This document shows, in pieces, positions 1 to 5,477 of a stretch of 6,180 bases of DNA (position 1 is the stretch's first letter; every line of letters begins with the position of its first letter). The position numbers and the translations under genes are program-made. Below the pieces are notes generated by a model. That model saw nothing but the letters and a program-made list of their open reading frames with translations. It ran no database searches and was not told where the DNA came from. The DNA comes from an uncultured Sutterella sp. (GTDB lineage Bacteria; Pseudomonadota; Gammaproteobacteria; Burkholderiales; Burkholderiaceae_F), in the NCBI GenBank assembly GCA_902477615.1, contig CABSHY010000087.1:1-6180 (forward strand). Reading direction: 5' to 3'.

Positions 1-681
1 AACTAGCAAACCAGCCGAACCTGTTGCAAAGTCCCAAACATAGGAGTTTCGATTAACTCGGGCTAATTTAGCAAGAAGGGTGGCAACGTAAGACGGAGTT
101 AAAACAACATCGTTAAGTTTGTCTTGCGTAAAACCAAGCCAACCATACATAACATTGAACAATTTACCCGTAAAATCGGTAGTCAATTCGGATTTGTAAT
201 ACTCACCCAAATCATCAACAATCTTTGAAAAAACTCGCTTAAGTTGAGTTTCTCCATTCGTAACTTTATTGAGATTATCGGCAGTCAAAGTATTTTGTAG
301 TGTTCTGACAATGAGGTCTCGTTTCGCTTCGGGTAGATTCTTTTCATTTAAAAACGCTTTTACTTTTCGGAGAATAATCTCACCGTCAGTATTTCCTTGC
401 TCTGACGATGAACCAAGGTCTGACTTGAGCAAAGGTCGAACTTTATTGGGAATACCGAGCGAAGCGATGATAGAGGCCGCAACTATATATACTCGGTCGT
501 TTTCGCTAATACCTTTTTCTTGGTCGTAGATGTCTTTATTGAGTTTCACTAAACTCGCAGTGATGTCTTGTTCTCGTTTATCTTTGAGACGAGCAAGCTC
601 CTCTTCGCTTAAGTTTAGAGTTTTTACCTGTTTAATAAATTTGTCGAATTGGGGGGGGCTAAAAATGAGAAATCCGTAAAC
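1..681 (-). CDS. N6-adenine DNA methyltransferase part of the same R-M gene (frameshifted, runs off the left edge)
   Basis: Reading the minus strand one frame away from the nuclease part, the sequence is open from 681 to the window edge; meaningful coding probably begins at the C tract (about 657). The first part is a charged, probably helical linker (QFDKFIKQVKTLNLSEEELA and onward). Next comes VVLTPSYVATLLAKLARVNR, then YVWDFATGSAGLLV at the edge. The latter matches SAM-binding motif I of the HsdM/Eco57I-like N6-adenine methylase family (D-x-A-T-G-S-A-G). The catalytic NPPY motif and any target-recognition domain lie outside the window. It has no start of its own with a plausible ribosome site, so translation depends on restoring frame at the C tract. 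It could instead be a permanently broken pseudogene, but the otherwise uninterrupted frame of more than 210 codons argues against long decay. Confidence 0.75.
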
Positions 682-1187
682 TCACCAATTTTTTTAGGGA
701 CGTTCATATTCTTTTTAGAGACGTAGTAAACCCCGATTTGATGTTGAATTTCTCCCAATTCGTCACGATAACCTGTCATACCAATTGAAATGACGTCAGT
801 GTAGCTTGTGAGTTGAAGAACGGCATTAGCGTAATGCACTGCTCCATTGACAGCAAATTCCTGAATATTTTTATGGTGATGTTCACCTTTCGGAGTTTTA
901 TTAGCAACATTACCATTAGCATCAAATTTGACGAGCTTATTTTTACCCGCTTTATACTCAATGAGAATAGGCCAAGTTTTTAATTCACTATCTTGAAGTA
1001 ACAACTTGGCATCAGGCCGATTGCCACCATCGCCACCGCTTTTAGAAACAAAATTATCTAAAGCATTATCTATCTCACTATTTTGAAGTTTGGCTTGTTC
1101 AACTTTGACATTAAGTCCGTAAGACTTTAACCAACTGTTGGCTAAAAGAGCGATTTCCGCTTCAACATTTTCATCAGATTTCGACAT
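624..1187 (-). CDS. Restriction-modification enzyme, N-terminal nuclease domain (frame ends after a poly-C tract)
   Basis: This 187-residue frame is the 5' part of a fused restriction-methyltransferase gene (type IIG-like). A PD-(D/E)XK nuclease signature is visible: RPD with D59, then IEYK with E77 and K79, the usual acidic residues and lysine for metal-dependent DNA cleavage. A segment around residues 114-138 (NGAVHYANAVL, then VISIGMTG) is typical of nuclease domains fused ahead of N6-adenine methylases. The frame runs through a C8 tract (plus-strand G 651-658), adds a short unrelated tail (NSTNLLNR) and stops. In the -1 frame the coding continues directly into a methylase. The true gene is therefore probably 1187 to beyond position 1, and this piece alone would be a truncated product. 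The ATG at 1187 has no clear Shine-Dalgarno sequence but gives a sensible N-terminus. The nuclease assignment rests on motif reading; the target sequence cannot be inferred. Confidence 0.75.
   Translation of the reverse strand: MSKSDENVEAEIALLANSWLKSYGLNVKVEQAKLQNSEIDNALDNFVSKSGGDGGNRPDAKLLLQDSELKTWPILIEYKAGKNKLVKFDANGNVANKTPKGEHHHKNIQEFAVNGAVHYANAVLQLTSYTDVISIGMTGYRDELGEIQHQIGVYYVSKKNMNVPKKIGEFTDFSFLAPPNSTNLLNR
651..658. repeat. Homopolymer G8 (C8 on the coding strand) at the R-M frame break
   Basis: Eight consecutive G on the plus strand, read as GCC CCC CCC AAT on the coding strand. The frame entering the tract stops at 624-626. With nine C (or six) the frame continues as CAA TTC GAC into the methyltransferase; with seven C it stops almost at once (CAA ATT TAT TAA). 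Poly-C or poly-G tracts of this kind mediate phase variation of R-M genes in other bacteria. A sequencing length error at the homopolymer is the main alternative. Confidence 0.8.
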
Positions 1188-1221
1188 AACTATTCAATTA
1201 AAGTTGTTTAAGAATTTCTAA

Positions 1222-1237
1222 TGTATCGTATGATACA
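1222..1237. promoter_or_regulatory. Palindrome TGTATC-N4-GATACA upstream of the R-M gene
   Basis: A perfect 6-bp inverted repeat with a 4-bp centre (TGTATCGTATGATACA) lies 34 bp upstream of the R-M start codon at 1187. Its position and symmetry suit an operator for a dimeric repressor or activator. No regulator gene is visible in the window and no clear -35/-10 pair could be placed around it, so its role is inferred from position only. Confidence 0.35.
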
Positions 1238-1408
1238 CAAGAGTTTTATCAGTAGAGATTCTGATATTCGCTAATTAGTAGTCAAAATTCCCAAATAAAA
1301 GAGCCAACAAAACGAAGTCTGTTATTCGGGATTTTTCTTTGTGGTTTTAATAGCGGTAGGCTAGTTTTTTTCAGAATTTCGTTGGATTTCCAGCTTACTC
1401 TGTCGTAT

Positions 1409-1425
1409 CCTCGGAAAATCCGAGG
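1409..1425. repeat. Small hairpin CCTCGG-AAAAT-CCGAGG
   Basis: A perfect 6-bp GC-rich stem with a 5-base loop. No T run follows on either strand, so it is not a typical Rho-independent terminator. It may belong to the same structured element as the hairpin at 1503-1536. Confidence 0.5.
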
Positions 1426-1502
1426 TTGACCTTTAAGACATCAACAGGCATCCGTAGGGGAAACGTGCTTACACCACGATGAATCAACGAAAATCTTTAC
1501 GG

Positions 1503-1536
1503 GACAGGACTTCGGCTTACAGCCGTGAGGTCTGTC
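1503..1536. repeat. Imperfect 34-bp hairpin resembling an IS200/IS605 right end
   Basis: The arms are GACAG (1503-1507) with CTGTC (1532-1536), a middle block of four pairs including one G-T wobble (1509-1512 with 1528-1531), and CGGCT (1513-1517) with AGCCG (1521-1525) around a 3-base TAC loop. Small bulges lie at 1508 and 1526-1527. A bulged hairpin followed by TCAA is reminiscent of the transposase-binding right ends of IS200/IS605 elements, but no TnpA or TnpB gene is recognisable beside it. It could equally be an RNA structure or terminator for the minus-strand gene ending at 1596. Confidence 0.4.
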
Positions 1537-1540
1537 AACG

Positions 1541-1589
1541 GAAAATTGAAACAGAGCCTTCCGTTTACAGAAAATTAAAACAGAGTCTT
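1541..1589. repeat. Two imperfect 20-bp direct repeats
   Basis: GAAAATTGAAACAGAGCCTT (1541-1560) and GAAAATTAAAACAGAGTCTT (1570-1589) match at 18 of 20 positions with a 9-bp spacer. They lie just past the stop codon of the minus-strand gene at 1596. Repeated blocks of this kind next to a terminal TG (here TGTCAACGG at 1533-1541) resemble the multiple-repeat ends of IS21-family elements. No IstA or IstB gene is in the window, so at most a solitary end would be present. Confidence 0.5.
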
Positions 1590-1595
1590 GCCAAT

Positions 1596-2144
1596 TTATA
1601 AGCTGTCCATAATCAGTGATGAACTGTCAAGGTCATTCAGTTTGTAGAAGACCGAATCAAACTGTTCGTGCAAAGTCGATTTCTGCATTATCTCTTTGTA
1701 TTTCCAGTACATCTGATTGATTTTTTTGCATGTATCAAAATCATCACCATTAAGCCTTTCAAAAAGACAGATGTGTTTCATTCGGGTGATGACAATGGCA
1801 CCAATCATAAAAAGCGCACTTTCACTCAGAGAATTAGGCGCATTTTCCGGTGACTCAAGTGAATTTCTAACCACTTCAAAATCCGAAGCTTGAACTGTAT
1901 ACATCTCATTCAGACGATTCAGAGGATGAAGACGTGACTTCACCTCCGTGATGCCGTTTAGCAATGCAATCGCTTGCCAAATCTCATGCTCACTGCGACG
2001 ATGTTCGCTCATCAGTTCGATCAAATCCAACGTAGCAAACAATTCTTCTGATGAAAAATTTTTAAGACGAAGGATATTTTTAAGTAACCGATTTGTACTA
2101 GGGGTGAAAGCAGAAAAGCTTGTATATCCAAATAAATCATTCAT
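1596..2144 (-). CDS. Protein of unknown function, short paralogue of the upstream gene
   Basis: I do not recognise this 182-residue protein. It has no signal peptide or convincing membrane segment and looks mostly helical and soluble. It is a paralogue of the product of the gene just upstream. Both carry EHEIWxAIAL about 50 residues in (here 52-61, EHEIWQAIAL), a following helix with ESALFMIGAIVIT (here 108-120), and a charged C-terminal helix ending in a pattern like LHEQFDSVFYKL. This copy ends where the longer paralogue continues for about 100 more residues. The ATG at 2144 has a strong ribosome site (GGAGAGG at 2157-2151, 6-base spacing) that overlaps the stop codon of the upstream gene, so the two are probably co-translated. 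It lies beside an R-M gene in AT-rich DNA, which suggests accessory or horizontally acquired DNA; no function is proposed. Confidence 0.75.
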   Translation of the reverse strand: MNDLFGYTSFSAFTPSTNRLLKNILRLKNFSSEELFATLDLIELMSEHRRSEHEIWQAIALLNGITEVKSRLHPLNRLNEMYTVQASDFEVVRNSLESPENAPNSLSESALFMIGAIVITRMKHICLFERLNGDDFDTCKKINQMYWKYKEIMQKSTLHEQFDSVFYKLNDLDSSSLIMDSL

Positions 2145-2150
2145 TGTGGA

Positions 2151-2157
2151 CCTCTCC
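2151..2157 (-). promoter_or_regulatory. Ribosome binding site overlapping the upstream stop codon
   Basis: On the minus strand the sequence reads TAGGAGAGGTCCACAATG. The stop TAG of the long paralogue (2159-2157) runs directly into the GGAGAGG site for the short paralogue, leaving 12 bases between the two coding regions. This arrangement favours translational coupling and a fixed ratio of the two products. Confidence 0.7.
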
Positions 2158-3008
2158 TACTTGTTATTAGCTTCTTTTTCGTGTTCGGGCAACAGCGTAT
2201 AGAACTGTTCGAAAAGAGCATCTGTGAGATGAATACTGGTTAAATGATTTCTGAAACCAATCCGACGGAAGATGGAGGATTTATCGAAAATTGTCAGTCG
2301 TTTTACTTTCCATTCAAGTTCAGAATAAGAACGATTAGAGCGGCGTATCGCGACAGTGGGGAAATGCGCCTGAATCAAAAGTATGAAGCGTTCCAAGAGC
2401 TCTGCCACGGGAATTCCAGCTACCTCTGCCATATAAACAATTCGCTTCATGTGCTCAGTATTACTTTGAGCGCCACTCATCACAAAAACCTTACGTTCTT
2501 CTAAAAATTCGCAAGGCTCAATGGGCGATAAACTAAGACAGATTTTCAAGTATTTATGAAACCGTGAATAGAGTCGAGTCTTTTTAACTAAAGATTTATA
2601 AAGACAAAGACGTTCAAAACTATCGACAAAGCTACCAGAAGAAATGACAGAGTTACCATCAAATGATCCAGCTAATTTCTTTGCATCGACCGTGATGATT
2701 GTCGCAACTAAATACAAAGCGGTCTCGTTTTTTACCTTTTCAAATAAAGATGGATTGAGTAATAACTCTCGAGTAACTTTGAGTGTTTCCAGTTCACACG
2801 ACGCTAGGGCATCAATTCTCTCTAGGTTATTGACGAGGGCAATGGCCATCCATATTTCGTGTTCTGTAGCGGCAGTATCTAATAGCAAACTTACTACATC
2901 AAAAGTTTTGGAAAGTTGATAAACCTTTTCTGATCCCTCAAGAGGTAATTGAGAAATGATCTGCAAAGTCTTTGATGACAATGTTGTTCTGTATTGATTT
3001 TCTAGCAT
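2157..3008 (-). CDS. Protein of unknown function, long paralogue and first gene of the pair
   Basis: I do not recognise this protein, 283 residues from the preferred start. The frame is open further upstream to a TTG at 3080, but that codon lacks a ribosome site. The ATG at 3008 (MLENQYRTTL) has GGAG six bases upstream, and from it the shared motif EHEIWMAIAL falls at residues 49-58, nearly the same as in the short paralogue (52-61). Shared features continue with NETALYLVATIIT (about 94-106) and a charged helix near SRFHKYLKI (about 148-156). The C-terminal part (about 175-283) is unique to this copy. It includes MAEVAGIPVAELLERF, which is helix-turn-helix-like in appearance only, and a basic stretch with RRSNR and KVKRLTIF. 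No signal peptide or transmembrane helix is seen. It is probably cytoplasmic and may act together with the short partner encoded immediately downstream. Confidence 0.75.
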   Translation of the reverse strand: MLENQYRTTLSSKTLQIISQLPLEGSEKVYQLSKTFDVVSLLLDTAATEHEIWMAIALVNNLERIDALASCELETLKVTRELLLNPSLFEKVKNETALYLVATIITVDAKKLAGSFDGNSVISSGSFVDSFERLCLYKSLVKKTRLYSRFHKYLKICLSLSPIEPCEFLEERKVFVMSGAQSNTEHMKRIVYMAEVAGIPVAELLERFILLIQAHFPTVAIRRSNRSYSELEWKVKRLTIFDKSSIFRRIGFRNHLTSIHLTDALFEQFYTLLPEHEKEANNK

Positions 3009-3014
3009 ATAAAT

Positions 3015-3018
3015 CTCC
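3015..3018 (-). promoter_or_regulatory. Ribosome binding site that decides the start at 3008
   Basis: GGAG followed by ATTTAT and then ATG (3008-3006). The longer alternative start, a TTG at 3080, has no comparable site upstream. Confidence 0.65.
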
Positions 3019-3134
3019 ATGTCTGTACAACATCGTAATATGGCAAACTTCAATTTTTGATGTTTGTGGAAGTCGCTCAACTCGGAGAAAATTGCTCAAA
3101 ACAAAAGATTTTTTAAGACTAGCCTTCAAATACA

Positions 3135-3169
3135 CAAAAGCCTCAATTGTTTGCGAATTGAGGCTTTTG
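3135..3169 (-). terminator. Rho-independent terminator of the bcp-phoH operon
   Basis: A perfect 14-bp inverted repeat, CAAAAGCCTCAATT (3135-3148) and AATTGAGGCTTTTG (3156-3169), encloses a 7-base loop. It begins 22 bases past the phoH stop codon. The arms carry A and T runs at their outer ends, so the stem includes a U tract in either direction and may stop transcription both ways. It separates the housekeeping operon from the AT-rich paralogue genes downstream on the same strand. Confidence 0.8.
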
Positions 3170-3191
3170 AAGTTTGAGTTTCAGATTTTCG

Positions 3192-4850
3192 TTAGAGCGA
3201 TTCGCTCGCAAAATCTGCCAATCGGCTACGTTCCCCACGTTGAAGCGTGATGTGACCGGAGTGTTCCCACCCCTTAAAGCGATCCACCACGTACGTCAAA
3301 CCCGAAGAGCCTTCAGTGAGGTAAGGCGTATCGATTTGGGCGATGTTACCCAAGCAGACAATTTTGCTCCCAGGGCCCGCACGAGTGATCAACGTCTTCA
3401 TTTGCTTCGGCGACAAGTTTTGCGCTTCATCGATAATGACTAGTTTATTTAAGAACGTGCGACCGCGCATGAAACTCATGCTTTTTACTTTAATGCGGCT
3501 GCGGATTAAATCGTTGGCAGCGTTTCTGCTCCATTCGTTACCGCTTTCAAGCTTGTTGAGCACTTCAAGGTTATCTTCCAAGGCTCCCATCCAAGGCAAC
3601 ATTTTTTCTTCTTCGGTGCCTGGCAAGAAACCGATTTCTTCACCGACACTGACCGTTGCACGGGTAAAGATGATTTCAGAAAAGCGTCGCATATCAAGCG
3701 TTTGAGCCAGTGCGGCTGCCAACGTGATCAAGGTCTTACCGGTACCGGCTTGGCCTAAAAGCGTCACGAAATCGATCTCGGGGTTCATGAGCAAATTCAG
3801 CGCAATGGATTGCTCACGGTTACGAGCCGTAATGCCCCAAACGGCGTACTTTTGTTGCTTGTAGTCACGAGCAACGACAAGCGTTGCGGTAGAACCTTCA
3901 ATCTTTTTAACTTGAGCCAAGAAGCTGTCATCGGGCAAGTAAACAAAGAGGTTGACAAACATTTCTCGAACCAAGGGGCCGGAAATCTTGTACCAAGTTT
4001 GGCCGTCTTCTTTCCAGCTTTGCATCTTCTTGCCGTGGGTTTCCCAAAAGTCTTCGGGTAACTCCATACGGCCGGAATAAAGCATTTCCGTATCGTCGAG
4101 CGTGCGGTCACTGAAGTAATCTTCGGCGTCCAACCCCATAGCCACGGCCTTGATACGCATATTGATGTCTTTGGATACCAAGATGACGTGTCGGTCTTTG
4201 ATTTGGTCAACCTTCACGACGCCCAATATTTGATTGTCGGCCTTGCCTTGCGGAAGGGCATCGGGCAATTGACCGTTTAAGGGTTGCGTTTGGAAAAAGA
4301 GTTTGCCGCTTGCCTCAATATGGCCCAAGGCATTGAGTTCAATACCGTCGACGATCTTGTCGTTGGTGTGAGCAAGCAATTGATCAAGGTAACGAGAGAC
4401 TTGGCGAGCGTTACGGGCAACGTCACTTAAGCCCTTTTTGTGACCGTCCAATTCTTCAAGCGTAATCATCGGCAAGAAGACATCGTGCTCTTCGAATTGG
4501 AAAAGCGATAAGGGGTCGTGCATTAAGACGTTCGTATCCAAAACGAAGAGTTTCTTACCCTTATAGCGTTCACGCATGCTGGCTGGTTTCACCTTGGGCT
4601 TGTCAGCCAGAAGCGGCGCGGGAAGAGGATTTGTCTTAACGGCTTTTTTGGAAGCAGCAGGCTTTTTCGTGGCGATTGCTTTTTGGGGCTTTTGTGCCTT
4701 TACCTCAACTTTTTCAGAAGCTGCTTGGACGGGGGCTTTTTTAGCGACAACGGTTTTCTTTTTTGTGTCTTTGACCGGTTTGGCTTTGGCCAGTGCGTCA
4801 ACATCTTCAATGACGGTGCCCATCTCGGTGGGCAATGGGGGTAAAGGCAT
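3192..4850 (-). CDS. PhoH family protein with N-terminal PIN domain (YlaK type)
   Basis: A cytoplasmic PIN-PhoH fusion, a family thought to couple ATP-driven RNA unwinding to ribonuclease activity in RNA turnover. Residues 1-95 are a low-complexity tail rich in Lys, Ala and Pro. The PIN domain follows (about 99-255), with acidic residues at D105 in FVLDTNVLMHDP, E132/E133 in TLEELDGH, D205 in KADN and D228 in SKDIN, consistent with an intact metal site. The PhoH ATPase (about 345-552) has Walker A GQAGTGKT at 366-373 and Walker B LVIIDEAQ at 470-477, then LGNIAQIDTPYL. The 552-residue length suits a complete PIN-PhoH protein with a basic tail, as seen in Burkholderiales. The ATG at 4850 has GAGGAG (4862-4857) six bases upstream. 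It starts 22 bases after the bcp stop and is probably co-transcribed with it. The biological role in this organism cannot be read from sequence. Confidence 0.93.
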   Translation of the reverse strand: MPLPPLPTEMGTVIEDVDALAKAKPVKDTKKKTVVAKKAPVQAASEKVEVKAQKPQKAIATKKPAASKKAVKTNPLPAPLLADKPKVKPASMRERYKGKKLFVLDTNVLMHDPLSLFQFEEHDVFLPMITLEELDGHKKGLSDVARNARQVSRYLDQLLAHTNDKIVDGIELNALGHIEASGKLFFQTQPLNGQLPDALPQGKADNQILGVVKVDQIKDRHVILVSKDINMRIKAVAMGLDAEDYFSDRTLDDTEMLYSGRMELPEDFWETHGKKMQSWKEDGQTWYKISGPLVREMFVNLFVYLPDDSFLAQVKKIEGSTATLVVARDYKQQKYAVWGITARNREQSIALNLLMNPEIDFVTLLGQAGTGKTLITLAAALAQTLDMRRFSEIIFTRATVSVGEEIGFLPGTEEEKMLPWMGALEDNLEVLNKLESGNEWSRNAANDLIRSRIKVKSMSFMRGRTFLNKLVIIDEAQNLSPKQMKTLITRAGPGSKIVCLGNIAQIDTPYLTEGSSGLTYVVDRFKGWEHSGHITLQRGERSRLADFASESL

Positions 4851-4856
4851 AAAAAA

Positions 4857-4862
4857 CTCCTC
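4857..4862 (-). promoter_or_regulatory. Ribosome binding site of the phoH gene
   Basis: GAGGAG followed by TTTTTT and the ATG at 4850. It confirms the start and lies within the 22-base gap after bcp. Confidence 0.7.
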
Positions 4863-4872
4863 AGTAAATTAT

Positions 4873-5334
4873 TTAGGCCAAAGTTTCAACGGCTTCAAGC
4901 ACGGCTTGAGCGTGGCCCGCAACCTTAACTTTACGCCACTCGGCGCGAACTTTTCCGCTTTCGTCAATTAAAAACGTACTGCGCTCAACGCCCATGTATT
5001 CACGACCGTACATTTTCTTTAATTTCATGACGTCATAGGCCTTGCAAAGTGCTTCGTCGGGGTCGCTGATAAGCGGGAACTTAAAGCCTTGCTTGGTGCA
5101 GAAATTTTGATGGCTCTTGATAGAGTCGCGAGAGATACCGATCACTTCACAATTAAGCGCTTTAAAGGCATCGTAGCGGGCATTAAAGTCAATGCCTTCC
5201 ATCGTGCAACCGCTTGTGTTGTCTTTGGGATAAAAGTAAAGAACAACACGTTTGCCAGCAAAGTCGGACAACGATAACGTGCCCGTCGTAGCTTGGGCGG
5301 TAAAAGCAGGGGCTTGGGAATTCACTAATGACAT
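4873..5334 (-). CDS. bcp: Thiol peroxidase of the Bcp/PrxQ peroxiredoxin family
   Basis: It reduces hydrogen peroxide and organic hydroperoxides in the cytoplasm, with electrons usually supplied by thioredoxin. The 153-residue length is normal for PrxQ. The active site reads YFYPKDNTSGCT, giving the P36-x3-T40-x2-C43 motif with peroxidatic Cys43; Ser replaces the Pro usual before Gly-Cys. The active-site Arg is R118 in VERSTFLID. There is no Cys five residues after Cys43 (I48 is there), so the classical E. coli-type resolving Cys is missing. Cys79 in NFCTKQGF lies 36 residues downstream, the same spacing as the Cys47-Cys83 pair known in Xylella PrxQ, and is the likely resolving residue. The chosen ATG at 5334 has GTGAGG (5346-5341) six bases upstream; a GTG at 5346 would lie inside that ribosome site. 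It is first in an operon with phoH and divergent from crcB. Confidence 0.93.
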   Translation of the reverse strand: MSLVNSQAPAFTAQATTGTLSLSDFAGKRVVLYFYPKDNTSGCTMEGIDFNARYDAFKALNCEVIGISRDSIKSHQNFCTKQGFKFPLISDPDEALCKAYDVMKLKKMYGREYMGVERSTFLIDESGKVRAEWRKVKVAGHAQAVLEAVETLA

Positions 5335-5340
5335 ATCGAA

Positions 5341-5346
5341 CCTCAC
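5341..5346 (-). promoter_or_regulatory. Ribosome binding site that decides the bcp start
   Basis: GTGAGG followed by TTCGAT and the ATG at 5334. The longer frame beginning at the GTG of this same site adds only four residues (MRFD) and has no separate ribosome site. Confidence 0.65.
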
Positions 5347-5442
5347 TGATAAATGAACAGACTAATTGTGGCCGATTTTTGTTAAAAGCGTATGAAATTT
5401 TTTGTATTGGACCTATAGAAGGAAGCAAACGAAGTCAAGGCG

Positions 5443-5448
5443 TATAAT
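5443..5448 (+). promoter_or_regulatory. Candidate -10 element of crcB
   Basis: A consensus TATAAT lies 29 bases before the ATG at 5478. No good -35 hexamer is found at 16-18 bases upstream. If used, the leader would be only about 20-25 bases, too short for a fluoride riboswitch. Confidence 0.45.
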
Positions 5449-5477
5449 CGGGTCAACTTTTTGTGAGGATAAGTGTA

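Larger units (their letters stand above)
1188..1595. other. Gap of about 400 bp without a convincing gene
   Basis: No open frame here has both a start with a ribosome site and recognisable protein sequence. The part near 1188-1400 is AT-rich and holds the R-M 5' region with the palindrome at 1222-1237. The part from about 1400 to 1595 is structured: a hairpin at 1409-1425, a longer hairpin at 1503-1536 and two 20-bp direct repeats at 1541-1589. One plus-strand frame is open to 1598 but lacks a convincing start and resembles nothing I can name. The region may contain remnants of insertion-sequence ends. Confidence 0.6.

Noticed and set aside
269..529. Plus-strand open frame of 86 codons
   Set aside because: It lies antisense within the methyltransferase frame, shows no protein-family signal, and is best explained as a shadow of that gene.
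1541..1589. Direct repeats considered as a CRISPR array
   Set aside because: There are only two copies with a 9-bp spacer, and no cas genes are present.
1453..1598. Open plus-strand stretch that might be the end of a TnpB gene
   Set aside because: It is under 50 codons, has no zinc-finger or catalytic motif, and no frame of the region gives a recognisable TnpB tail; only the hairpin resemblance remains.
3009..3130. Promoter for the paralogue pair
   Set aside because: Several TTGA-like hexamers occur on the minus strand, but none has a good -10 element at standard spacing, so none could be assigned.
3343..3705. Plus-strand open frame of 120 codons
   Set aside because: It lies entirely antisense to the PhoH ATPase domain, which has intact Walker motifs on the other strand.
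4576..4971. Plus-strand open frame of 131 codons with Ala/Phe-rich, membrane-like sequence
   Set aside because: It is the antisense reading of the Lys/Ala-rich PhoH tail; the hydrophobic look comes from complementing Lys and Ala codons.
5449..5477. Fluoride riboswitch upstream of crcB
   Set aside because: The space between the probable -10 element and the start codon is too short and shows no pseudoknot-forming sequence.
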